Origin: Henricia sp. BOLD:AAB3569
Taxonomy: Eukaryota > Echinodermata > Asteroidea > Spinulosida > Echinasteridae
Assembly (NCBI GenBank): GCA_037783545.1
Contig: JBBELK010000096.1
Span: 1,612,001-1,676,000, forward strand
Reading direction: 5' to 3'
Length of the DNA stretch: 64,000 nucleotides
Positions 8,975 through 21,118 of this stretch are shown piece after piece (the stretch's first letter is position 1; every line of letters begins with the position of its first letter). The translations under genes and the position numbers were made by a program. Under the pieces are notes generated by a model, which saw only the letters and a list, made by a program, of their open reading frames with translations, searched no databases and was not told where the DNA came from.

Positions 8975-11900
8975 TGGCAGAGAAATTTCAGAGTTTAGGG
9001 AAAACTGGGTTGGGGCTTCCTGACTGCTCCCGCTAACCGTGGCTGTCTGTACACTCCTCTTTGGTGTACTCCTGACTCGTGCGCATGCTTAGTCTTTCGG
9101 ACTGTCGTTAACACGCCGGGAAATGGCAGAGAAATTTCAGAGTTTAGGGAAAACTGGGTTGGGGCTTCCTGACTGCTCCCGCAAACCGTGGCTGTCTGTA
9201 CACTCCTCTTTGGTGTACTCCTGACTCGTGCGCATGCTTAGTCCTTCGGACTGTCGTTGACACGGCCAAGTTTGGGACGGGAATTTGGTCAAAGTGTGGT
9301 CCAAAAAATTGACAGACTTTCGCCGGGAAATGGCAGAGAAATTTCAGAGTTTAGGGAAAACTGGGTTGGGGCTTCCTGACTGCTCCCGCAAACCGTGGCT
9401 GTCTGTACACTCCTCTTTGGTGTACTCCTGACTCTTGCGCATGCTTAGTCCTTCGGACTGTCGTTGACACGGCCCAGTTTGGGACGGGAATTTGGTCAAA
9501 GTGTGGTCCAAACATCGGCAAATTTGGAGGTCGAAACATTTTCCGACGAACTTCAAATTTTGCATGCTCCAAACACTCTATATTGCGCACTTGTCCTAAA
9601 AAATTGACAGACTTTCGCCTGGAAATGGCAGAGAAATTTAAGAGTTTAGGGAAAACTGGGTTGGGGCTTCCTGACTGCTCCCGCTAACCGTGGCTGTCTG
9701 TACACTCCTCTTTGGTGTACTCCTGACTCGTGCGCATGCTCGGTCCTTCGGACTGTCGTTGACACGGCCCAGTTTGGGACGGGAATTTTGTCAAAGTGTG
9801 GTCCAAACGTCGGCAAATTTGGAGGTCGAAAAATTTTCCGACGAACTTCAAATTGTGCATGCTCCAAACACTCTATATTGCGCACTTGTCCTAAAAAATT
9901 GACAGACTTTCGCCGGGAAATGGCAGAGAAATTTCAGAGTTTAGGGAAAACTGGGTTGGGGCTTCCTGACTGCTCCCGCAAACCGTGGCTGTCTGTACAC
10001 TCCTCTTTGGTGTACTCCTGACTCGTGCGCATGCTTAGTCCTTCGGACTGTCGTTGACACGGCCCAGTTTGGGACGGGAATTTGGTAAAAGTGTGGTCCA
10101 AAAAATTGACAGACTTTCGCCGGGAAATGGCAGAGAAATTTCAGAGTTTAGGGAAAACTGGGTTGGGGCTTCCTGACTGCTCCCGCTAACCGTGGCTGTC
10201 TGTACACTCCTCTTTGGTGTACTCCTGACTCGTGCGCATGCTTAGTCTTTCGGACTGTCGTTAACACGCCGGGAAATGGCAGAGAAATTTCAGAGTTTAG
10301 GGAAAACTGGGTTGGGGCTTCCTGACTGCTCCCGCAAACCGTGGCTGTCTGTACACTCCTCTTTGGTGTACTCCTGACTCGTGCGCATGCTCAGTCCTTC
10401 GGACTGTCGTTGACACGGCCCAGTTTGGGACGGGAATTTGGTCAAAGTGTGGTCCAAACGTCGGCAAATTTGGAGGTCGAAAAATTTTCCGACGAACTTC
10501 AAATTTTGCATGCTCCAAACACTCTATATTGCGCACTTGTCCTACAAAATTGACAGACTTTCGCCTGGAAATGGCAGAGAAATTTAAGAGTTTAGGGAAA
10601 ACTGGGTTGGGGCTTCCTGACTGCTCCCGCTAACCGTGGCTGTCTGTACACTCCTCTTTGGTGTACTCCTGACTCGTGCGCATGCTCGGTCCTTCGGACT
10701 GTCGTTGACACGGCCCAGTTTGGGACGGGAATTTTGTCAAAGTGTGGTCCAAAAAATTGACAGACTTTCGCCGGGAAATGGCAGAGAAATTTCAGAGTTT
10801 AGGGAAAACTGGGTTGGGGCTTCCTGACTGCTCCCGCTAACCGTGGCTGTCTGTACACTCCTCTTTGGTGTACTCCTGACTCGTGCGCATGCTTAGTCCT
10901 TCGGACTGTCGTTGACACGGCCAAGTTTGGGACGGGAATTTGGTCAAAGTGTGGTCCAAAAAATTGACAGACTTTCGCCGGGAAATGGCAGAGAAATTTC
11001 AGAGTTTAGGGAAAACTGGGTTGGGGCTTCCTGACTGCTCCCGCAAACCGTGGCTGTCTGTACACTCCTCTTTGGTGTACTCCTGACTCGTGCGCATGCT
11101 TAGTCCTTCGGACTGTCGTTGACACGGCCCAGTTTGGGACGGGAATTTGGTCAAAGTGTGGTCCAAACATCGGCAAATTTGGAGGTCGAAACATTTTCCG
11201 ACGAACTTTAAATTTTGCATGCTCCAAACACTCTATATTGCGCACTTGTCCTAAAAAATTGACAGACTTTCGCCTGGAAATGGCAGAGAAATTTAAGAGT
11301 TTAGGGAAAACTGGGTTGGGGCTTCCTGACTGCTCCCGCTAACCGTGGCTGTCTGTACACTCCTCTTTGGTGTACTCCTGACTCGTGCGCATGCTCGGTC
11401 CTTCGGACTGTCGTTGACACGGCCCAGTTTGGGACGGGAATTTTGTCAAAGTGTGGTCCAAACGTCGGCAAATTTGGAGGTCGAAAAATTTTCCGACGAA
11501 CTTCAAATTGTGCATGCTCCAAACACTCTATATTGCGCACTTGTCCTAAAAAATTGACAGACTTTCGCCGGGAAATGGCAGAGAAATTTCAGAGTTTAGG
11601 GAAAACTGGGTTGGGGCTTCCTGACTGCTCCCGCAAACCGTGGCTGTCTGTACACTCCTCTTTGGTGTACTCCTGACTCGTGCGGATGCTTAGTCCTTCG
11701 GACTGTCGTTGACACGGCCCAGTTTGGGACGGGAATTTGGTAAAAGTGTGGTCCAAAAAATTGACAGACTTTCGCCGGGAAATGGCAGAGAAATTTCAGA
11801 GTTTAGGGAAAACTGGGTTGGGGCTTCCTGACTGCTCCCGCTAACCGTGGCTGTCTGTACACTCCACTTTGGTGTACTCCTGACTCGTGCGCATGCTTAG

Positions 11901-13379
11901 TCTTTCGGACTGTCGTTAACACGCCGGGAAATGGCAGAGAAATTTCAGAGTTTAGGGAAAACTGGGTTGGGGCTTCCTGACTGCTCCCGCAAACCGTGGC
12001 TGTCTGTACACTCCTCTTTGGTGTACTCCTGACTCGTGCGCATGCTCAGTCCTTCGGACTGTCGTTGACACGGCCCAGTTTGGGACGGGAATTTGGTCAA
12101 AGTGTGGTCCAAACGTCGGCAAATTTGGAGGTCGAAAAATTTTCTGACGAACTTCAAATTGTGCATGCTCCAAACACTCTATATTGCGCACTTGTCCTAA
12201 AAAATTGACAGACTTTCGCCGGGAAATGGCAGAGAAAATTCAGAGTTTAGGGAAAACTGGGTTGGGGCTTCCTGACTGCTCCCGCAAACCGTGGCTGTCT
12301 GTACACTCCTCTTTGGTGTACTCCTGACTCGTGCGCATGCTTAGTCCTTCGGACTGTCGTTGACACGGCCAAGTTTGGGACGGGAATTTGGTCAAAGTGT
12401 GGTCCAAAAAATTGACAGACTTTCGCCGGGAAATGGCAGAGAAATTTCAGAGTTTAGGGAAAACTGGGTTGGGGCTTCCTGACTGCTCCCGCAAACCGTG
12501 GCTGTCTGTACACTCCTCTTTGGTGTACTCCTGACTCGTGCGCATGCTTAGTCCTTCGGACTGTCGTTGACACGGCCCAGTTTGGGACGGGAATTTGGTC
12601 AAAGTGTGGTCCAAACATCGGCAAATTTGGAGGTCGAAACATTTTCCGACGAACTTCAAATTTTGCATGCTCCAAACACTCTATATTGCGCACTTGTCCT
12701 AAAAAATTGACAGACTTTCGCCTGGAAATGGCAGAGAAATTTCAGAGTTTAGGGAAAACTGGGTTGGGGCTTCCTGACTGCTCCCGCTAACCGTGGCTGT
12801 CTGTACACTCCTCTTTGGTGTACTCCTGACTCGTGCGCATGCTCAGTCCTTCGGACTGTCGTTGACACGGCCCAGTTTGGGACGGGAATTTGGTCAAAGT
12901 GTGGTCCAAACGTCGGCAAATTTGGAGGTCGAAAAATTTTCCGACGAACTTCAAATTGTGCATGCTCCAAACACTCTATATTGCGCACTTGTCCTAAAAA
13001 ATTGACAGACTTTCGCCGGGAAATGGCAGAGAAATTTCAGAGTTTAGGGAAAACTGGGTTGGGGCTTCCTGACTGCTCCCGCAAACCGTGGCTGTCTGTA
13101 CACTCCTCTTTGGTGTACTCCTGACTCGTGCGCATGCTTAGTCCTTCGGACTGTCGTTGACACGGCCCAGTTTGGGACGGGAATTTGGTAAAAGTGTGGT
13201 CCAAAAAATTGACAGACTTTCGCCGGGAAATGGCAGAGAAATTTCAGAGTTTAGGGAAAACTGGGCTGGGGCTTCCTGACTGCTCCCGCTAACCGTGGCT
13301 GTCTGTACACTCCTCTTTGGTGTACTCCTGACTCGTGCGCATGCTTAGTCTTTCGGACTGTCGTTAACACGCCGGGAAA
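8975..13379 (+). repeat. 4405-bp segmental duplication, copy 2 (19 monomers)
   Basis: It lies directly next to copy 1, with all private variants repeated at +4405. I noticed one substitution, A at 8213 against T at 12618 (CAACGG versus CATCGG). The copies are therefore nearly identical, implying a very recent tandem duplication or an assembly effect. The sequence after 13379 does not continue into a third copy. Confidence 0.9.
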
Positions 13380-15922
13380 TGGCAGAGAAATTTCAGAGTT
13401 TAGGGAAAACTGGGTTGGGGCTTCCTGACTGCTCCCGCAAACCGTGGCTGTCTGTACACTCCTCTTTGGTGTACTCCTGACTCGTGCGCATGCTCAGTCC
13501 TTCGGACTGTCGTTGACACGGCCCAGTTTGGGACGGGAATTTGGTCAAAGTGTGGTCCAAACGTCGGCAAATTTGGAGGTCGAAAAATTTTCCGACGAAC
13601 TTCAAATTGTGCATGCTCCAAACACTCTATATTGCGCACTTGTCCTAAAAAATTGACAGACTTTCGCCGGGAAATGGCAGAGAAATTTCAGAGTTTAGGG
13701 AAAACTGGGTTGGGGCTTCCTGACTGCTCCCGCAAACCGTGGCTGTCTGTACACTCCTCTTTGGTGTACTCCTGACTCGTGCGCATGCTTAGTCCTTCGG
13801 ACTGTCGTTGACACGGCCCAGTTTGGGACGGGAATTTGGTAAAAGTGTGGTCCAAAAAATTGACAGACTTTCGCCGGGAAATGGCAGAGAAATTTCAGAG
13901 TTTAGGGAAAACTGGGTTGGGGCTTCCTGACTGCTCCCGCTAACCGTGGCTGTCTGTACACTCCTCTTTGGTGTACTCCTGACTCGTGCGCATGCTTAGT
14001 CTTTCAGACTGTCGTTAACACGCCGGGAAATGGCAGAGAAATTTCAGAGTTTAGGGAAAACTGGGTTGGGGCTTCCTGACTGCTCCCGCAAACCGTGGCT
14101 GTCTGTACACTCCTCTTTGGTGTACTCCTGACTCGTGCGCATGCTTAGTCCTTCGGACTGTCGTTGACACGGCCCAGTTTGGGACGGGAATTTGGTCAAA
14201 GTGTGGTCCAAACATCGGCAAATTTGGAGGTCGAAAAATTTTTCGACGAACTTCAAATTTTGCATGCTCCAAACACTCTATATTGCGCACTTGTCCTAAA
14301 AAATTGACAGACTTTCGCCTGGAAATGGCAGGGAAATTTCAGAGTTTAGGGAAAACTGGGTTGGGGCTTCCTGACTGCTCCCGCTAACCGTGGCTGTCTG
14401 TACACTCCTCTTTGGTGTACTCCTGACTCGTGCGCATGCTCAGTCCTTCGGACTGTCGTTGACACGGCCCAGTTTGGGACGGGAATTTGGTAAAAGTGTG
14501 GTCCAAAAAATTGACAGACTTTCGCCGGGAAATGGCAGAGAAATTTCAGAGTTTAGGGAAAACTGGGTTGGGGCTTCCTGACTGCTCCCGCTAACCGTGG
14601 CTGTCTGTACACTCCTCTTTGGTGTACTCCTGACTCGTGCGCATGCTTAGTCTTTCGGACTGTCGTTAACACGCCGGGAAATGGCAGAGAAATTTCAGAG
14701 TTTAGGGAAAACTGGGTTGGGGCTTCCTGACTGCTCCCGCAAACCGTGGCTGTCTGTACACTCCTCTTTGGTGTACTCCTGACTCGTGCGCATGCTTAGT
14801 CATTCGGACTGTCGTTGACACGGCCCAGTTTGGGACGGGAATTTGGTCAAAGTGTGGTCCAAACATCGGCAAATTTGGAGGTCGAAAAATTTTCCGACGA
14901 ACTTCAAATTTTGCATGCTCCAAACACTCTATATTGCGCACTTGTCCTAAAAAATTGACAGACTTTCGCCTGGAAATGGCAGAGAAATTTCAGAGTTTAG
15001 GGAAAACTGGGTTGGGGCTTCCTGACTGCTCCCGCTAACCGTGGCTGTCTGTACACTCCTCTTTGGTGTACTCCTGACTCGTGCGCATGCTCAGTCCTTC
15101 GGACTGTCGTTGACACGGCCCAGTTTGGGACGGGAATTTGGTCAAAGTGTGGTCCAAACGTCGGCAAATTTGGAGGTCGAAAAATTTTCCGACGAACTTC
15201 AAATTGTGCATGCTCCAAACACTCTATATTGCGCACTTGTCCTAAAAAATTGACAGACTTTCGCCGGGAAATGGCAGAGAAATTTCAGAGTTTAGGGAAA
15301 ACTGGGTTGGGGCTTCCTGACTGCTCCCGCAAACCGTGGCTGTCTGTACACTCCTCTTTGGTGTACTCCTGACTCGTGCGCATGCTTAGTCCTTCGGACT
15401 GTCGTTGACACGGCCCAGTTTGGGACGGGAATTTGGTAAAAGTGTGGTCCAAAAAATTGACAGACTTTCGCCGGGAAATGGCAGAGAAATTTCAGAGTTT
15501 AGGGAAAACTGGGTTGGGGCTTCCTGACTGCTCCCGCTAACCGTGGCTGTCTGTACACTCCTCTTTGGTGTACTCCTGACTCGTGCGCATGCTTAGTCTT
15601 TCAGACTGTCGTTAACACGCCGGGAAATGGCAGAGAAATTTCAGAGTTTAGGGAAAACTAGGTTGGGGCTTCCTGACTGCTCCCGCAAACCGTGGCTGTC
15701 TGAACACTCCTATTTGGTGTACTCCTGACTCGTGCGCATGCTTAGTCCTTCGGACTGTCGTTGACACGGCCCAGTTTGGGACGGGAATGTGGTCAAAGTG
15801 TGGTCCAAACATCGGCAAATTTGGAGGTCGAAAAATTTTCCGACGAACTTCAAATTTTGCATGCTCCAAACACTCTATATTGCGCACTTGTCCTAAAAAA
15901 TTGACAGACTTTCGCCTGGAAA
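13380..15922 (+). repeat. A/B/C monomers between the two large duplications
   Basis: Eleven monomers (A-B-C-A-B-C-A-A-B-C-A) lie between the 4405-bp and 2598-bp blocks. The A-B-C trimer (651 bp) occurs at 13380 and 14031 and with an extra A at 14682. The last three C units of the window are here, two of them with AGTCTTTCAGACT. No gene seen. Confidence 0.8.
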
Positions 15923-18520
15923 TGGCAGGGAAATTTCAGAGTTTAGGGAAAACTGGGTTGGGGCTTCCTGACTGCTCCCGCTAACCGTGGCTGTCTGTAC
16001 ACTCCTCTTTGGTGTACTCCTGACTCGTGCGCATGCTCAGTCCTTCGGACTGTCGTTGACACGGCCCAGTTTGGGACGGGAATTTGGTCAAAGTGTGGTC
16101 CAAACGTCGGCAAATTTGGAGGTCGAAAAATTTTCCGACGAACTTCAAATTGTGCATGCTCCAAACACTCTATATTGCGCACTTGTCCTAAAAAATTGAC
16201 AGACTTTCGCCGGGAAATGGCAGAGAAATTTCAGAGTGTAGGGAAAACTGGGTTGGGGCTTCCTGACTGCTCCCGCAAACCGTGGCTGTCTGTACACTCC
16301 TCTTTGGTGTACTCCTGACTCGTGCGCATGCTTAGTCCTTCGGACTGTCGTTGACACGGCCCAGTTTGGGACGGGAATTTGGTAAAAGTGTGGTCCAAAA
16401 AATTGACAGACTTTCGCCGGGAAACGGCAGAGAAATTTCAGAGTTTAGGGAAAACTGGGTTGGGGCTTCCTGACTGCTCCCGCTAACCGTGGCTGTCTGT
16501 ACACTCCTCTTTGGTGTACTCCTGACTCGTGCGCATGCTTAGTCTTTCGGACTGTCGTTAACACGGCCCAGTTTGGGACGGGAATTTGGTCAAAGTGTGG
16601 TCCAAAAAATTGACAGACTTTCGCCGGGAAATGGCAGAGAAATTTCAGAGTTTAGGGAAAACTGGGTTGGGGCTTCCTGACTGCTCCCGCAAACCGTGGC
16701 TGTCTGTACACTCCTCTTTGGTGTACTCCTGACTCGTGCGCATGCTTAGTCCTTCGGACTGTCGTTGACACGGCCCAGTTTGGGACGGGAATTTGGTCAA
16801 AGTGTGGTCCAAACATCGGCAAATTTGGAGGTCGAAAAATTTTCCGACGAACTTCAAATTTTGCATGCTCCAAACACTCTATATTGCGCACTTGTCCTAA
16901 AAAATTGACAGACTTTCGCCTGGAAATGGCAGAGAAATTTAAGAGTTTAGGGAAAACAGGGTTGGGGCTTCCTGACTGCTCCCGCTAACCGTGGCTGTCT
17001 GTACACTCCTCTTTGGTGTACTCCTGACTCGTGCGCATGCTCAGTCCTTCAGACTGTCGTTGACACGGCCCAGTTTGGGACGGGAATTTTGTCAAAGTGT
17101 GGTCCAAACGTCGGCAAATTTGGAGGTCGAAACATTTTCCGACGAACTTCAAATTTTGCATGCTCCAAACACTCTATATTGCGCACTTGTCCTAAAAAAT
17201 TGACAGACTTTCGCCGGAAAATGGCAGAGAAATTTCAGAGTTTAGGGAAAACTGGGTTGGGGCTTCCTGACTGCTCCCGCAAACCGTGGCTGTCTGTACA
17301 CTCCTCTTTGGTGTACTCCTGACTCGTGCGCATGCTCAGTCCTTCGGACTGTCGTTGACACGGCCCAGTTTGGTACGGGAATTTGGTCAAAGTGTGGTCC
17401 AAAAAATTGACAGACTTTCGCCGGGAAATGGCAGAGAAATTTCAGAGTTTAGGGAAAACAGGGTTGGGGCTTCCTGACTGCTCCCGCTAACCGTGGCTGT
17501 CTGTACACTCCTCTTTGGTGTACTCCTGACTCGTGCGCATGCTCAGTCCTTCAGACTGTCGTTGACACGGCCCAGTTTGGGACGGGAATTTTGTCAAAGT
17601 GTGGTCCAAACGTCGGCAAATTTGGAGGTCGAAACATTTTCCGACGAACTTCAAATTTTGCATGCTCCAAACACTCTATATTGCGCACTTGTCCTAAAAA
17701 ATTGACAGACTTTCGCCGGAAAATGGCAGAGAAATTTCAGAGTTTAGGGAAAACTGGGTTGGGGCTTCCTGACTGCTCCCGCAAACCGTGGCTGTCTGTA
17801 CACTCCTCTTTGGTGTACTCCTGACTCGTGCGCATGCTCAGTTTTTCGGACTGTCGTTGACACGGCCCAGTTTGGGACGGGAATTTGGTCAAAGTGTGGT
17901 CCAAAAAATTGACAGACTTTCGCCGGGAAATGGCAGAGAAATTTCAGAGTTTAGGGAAAACTGGGTTGGGGCTTCCTGACTGCTCCCGCAAACCGTGGCT
18001 GTCTGTACACTCCTCTTTGGTGTACTCCTGACTCGTGCGCATGCTTAGTCCTTCGGACTGTCGTTGACACGGCCCAGTTTGGGACGGGAATTTGGTCAAA
18101 GTGTGGTCCAAACATCGGCAAATTTGGAGGTCGAAAAATTTTCCGACGAACTTCAAATTTTGCATGCTCCAAACACTCTATATTGCGCACTTGTCCTAAA
18201 AAATTGACAGACTTTCGCCTGGAAATGGCAGAGAAATTTAAGAGTTTAGGGAAAACTGGGTTGGGGCTTCCTGACTGCTCCCGCTAACCGTGGCTGTCTG
18301 TACACTCCTCTTTGGTGTACTCCTGACTCGTGCGCATGCTCAGTCCTTCGGACTGTCGTTGACACGGCCCAGTTTGGGACGGGAATTTTGTCAAAGTGTG
18401 GTCTAAACGTCGGCAAATTTGGAGGTCGAAACATTTTCCGACGAACTTCAAAATTTGCATGCTCCAAACACTCTATATTGCGCACTTGTCCTAAAAAATT
18501 GACAGACTTTCGCCTGGAAA
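15923..18520 (+). repeat. 2598-bp tandem duplication, copy 1 (10 monomers)
   Basis: Monomer order is A-B-B-A-A-B-A-B-A-A (6 A, 4 B; sum 2598). Shared markers are GGCAGGGAAATTT at the start, AGAGTGTAGGG near 16235, GAAACGGCAG near 16423, GGAAAACAGGG near 16952, TTTGGTACGGG near 17371, CAGTTTTTCGG near 17840 and GTCTAAACGTC near 18402. Confidence 0.9.
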
Positions 18521-21118
18521 TGGCAGGGAAATTTCAGAGTTTAGGGAAAACTGGGTTGGGGCTTCCTGACTGCTCCCGCTAACCGTGGCTGTCTGTACAC
18601 TCCTCTTTGGTGTACTCCTGACTCGTGCGCATGCTCAGTCCTTCGGACTGTCGTTGACACGGCCCAGTTTGGGACGGGAATTTGGTCAAAGTGTGGTCCA
18701 AACGTCGGCAAATTTGGAGGTCGAAAAATTTTCCGACGAACTTCAAATTGTGCATGCTCCAAACACTCTATATTGCGCACTTGTCCTAAAAAATTGACAG
18801 ACTTTCGCCGGGAAATGGCAGAGAAATTTCAGAGTGTAGGGAAAACTGGGTTGGGGCTTCCTGACTGCTCCCGCAAACCGTGGCTGTCTGTACACTCCTC
18901 TTTGGTGTACTCCTGACTCGTGCGCATGCTTAGTCCTTCGGACTGTCGTTGACACGGCCCAGTTTGGGACGGGAATTTGGTAAAAGTGTGGTCCAAAAAA
19001 TTGACAGACTTTCGCCGGGAAACGGCAGAGAAATTTCAGAGTTTAGGGAAAACTGGGTTGGGGCTTCCTGACTGCTCCCGCTAACCGTGGCTGTCTGTAC
19101 ACTCCTCTTTGGTGTACTCCTGACTCGTGCGCATGCTTAGTCTTTCGGACTGTCGTTAACACGGCCCAGTTTGGGACGGGAATTTGGTCAAAGTGTGGTC
19201 CAAAAAATTGACAGACTTTCGCCGGGAAATGGCAGAGAAATTTCAGAGTTTAGGGAAAACTGGGTTGGGGCTTCCTGACTGCTCCCGCAAACCGTGGCTG
19301 TCTGTACACTCCTCTTTGGTGTACTCCTGACTCGTGCGCATGCTTAGTCCTTCGGACTGTCGTTGACACGGCCCAGTTTGGGACGGGAATTTGGTCAAAG
19401 TGTGGTCCAAACATCGGCAAATTTGGAGGTCGAAAAATTTTCCGACGAACTTCAAATTTTGCATGCTCCAAACACTCTATATTGCGCACTTGTCCTAAAA
19501 AATTGACAGACTTTCGCCTGGAAATGGCAGAGAAATTTAAGAGTTTAGGGAAAACAGGGTTGGGGCTTCCTGACTGCTCCCGCTAACCGTGGCTGTCTGT
19601 ACACTCCTCTTTGGTGTACTCCTGACTCGTGCGCATGCTCAGTCCTTCAGACTGTCGTTGACACGGCCCAGTTTGGGACGGGAATTTTGTCAAAGTGTGG
19701 TCCAAACGTCGGCAAATTTGGAGGTCGAAACATTTTCCGACGAACTTCAAATTTTGCATGCTCCAAACACTCTATATTGCGCACTTGTCCTAAAAAATTG
19801 ACAGACTTTCGCCGGAAAATGGCAGAGAAATTTCAGAGTTTAGGGAAAACTGGGTTGGGGCTTCCTGACTGCTCCCGCAAACCGTGGCTGTCTGTACACT
19901 CCTCTTTGGTGTACTCCTGACTCGTGCGCATGCTCAGTCCTTCGGACTGTCGTTGACACGGCCCAGTTTGGTACGGGAATTTGGTCAAAGTGTGGTCCAA
20001 AAAATTGACAGACTTTCGCCGGGAAATGGCAGAGAAATTTCAGAGTTTAGGGAAAACAGGGTTGGGGCTTCCTGACTGCTCCCGCTAACCGTGGCTGTCT
20101 GTACACTCCTCTTTGGTGTACTCCTGACTCGTGCGCATGCTCAGTCCTTCAGACTGTCGTTGACACGGCCCAGTTTGGGACGGGAATTTTGTCAAAGTGT
20201 GGTCCAAACGTCGGCAAATTTGGAGGTCGAAACATTTTCCGACGAACTTCAAATTTTGCATGCTCCAAACACTCTATATTGCGCACTTGTCCTAAAAAAT
20301 TGACAGACTTTCGCCGGAAAATGGCAGAGAAATTTCAGAGTTTAGGGAAAACTGGGTTGGGGCTTCCTGACTGCTCCCGCAAACCGTGGCTGTCTGTACA
20401 CTCCTCTTTGGTGTACTCCTGACTCGTGCGCATGCTCAGTTTTTCGGACTGTCGTTGACACGGCCCAGTTTGGGACGGGAATTTGGTCAAAGTGTGGTCC
20501 AAAAAATTGACAGACTTTCGCCGGGAAATGGCAGAGAAATTTCAGAGTTTAGGGAAAACTGGGTTGGGGCTTCCTGACTGCTCCCGCAAACCGTGGCTGT
20601 CTGTACACTCCTCTTTGGTGTACTCCTGACTCGTGCGCATGCTTAGTCCTTCGGACTGTCGTTGACACGGCCCAGTTTGGGACGGGAATTTGGTCAAAGT
20701 GTGGTCCAAACATCGGCAAATTTGGAGGTCGAAAAATTTTCCGACGAACTTCAAATTTTGCATGCTCCAAACACTCTATATTGCGCACTTGTCCTAAAAA
20801 ATTGACAGACTTTCGCCTGGAAATGGCAGAGAAATTTAAGAGTTTAGGGAAAACTGGGTTGGGGCTTCCTGACTGCTCCCGCTAACCGTGGCTGTCTGTA
20901 CACTCCTCTTTGGTGTACTCCTGACTCGTGCGCATGCTCAGTCCTTCGGACTGTCGTTGACACGGCCCAGTTTGGGACGGGAATTTTGTCAAAGTGTGGT
21001 CTAAACGTCGGCAAATTTGGAGGTCGAAACATTTTCCGACGAACTTCAAAATTTGCATGCTCCAAACACTCTATATTGCGCACTTGTCCTAAAAAATTGA
21101 CAGACTTTCGCCGGGAAA
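18521..21118 (+). repeat. 2598-bp tandem duplication, copy 2 (10 monomers)
   Basis: Every marker of 15923-18520 reappears at +2598. It ends where the next unit changes to TTTATGGAAAAC at about 21139. I saw no internal differences in the markers I compared. Confidence 0.88.

Larger units (their letters stand above)
1588..15627 (+). repeat. Zone containing all type C monomers
   Basis: Fourteen 149-bp units start at 1588, 2264, 3712, 4570, 5723, 7378, 8826, 8975, 10128, 11783, 13231, 13882, 14533 and 15479. None was found elsewhere. C units usually follow a B unit with GGTAAAAGTG, forming a B-C pair. A tandem C-C pair occurs once (8826 and 8975), at the junction of the 4405-bp duplication. Confidence 0.88.
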
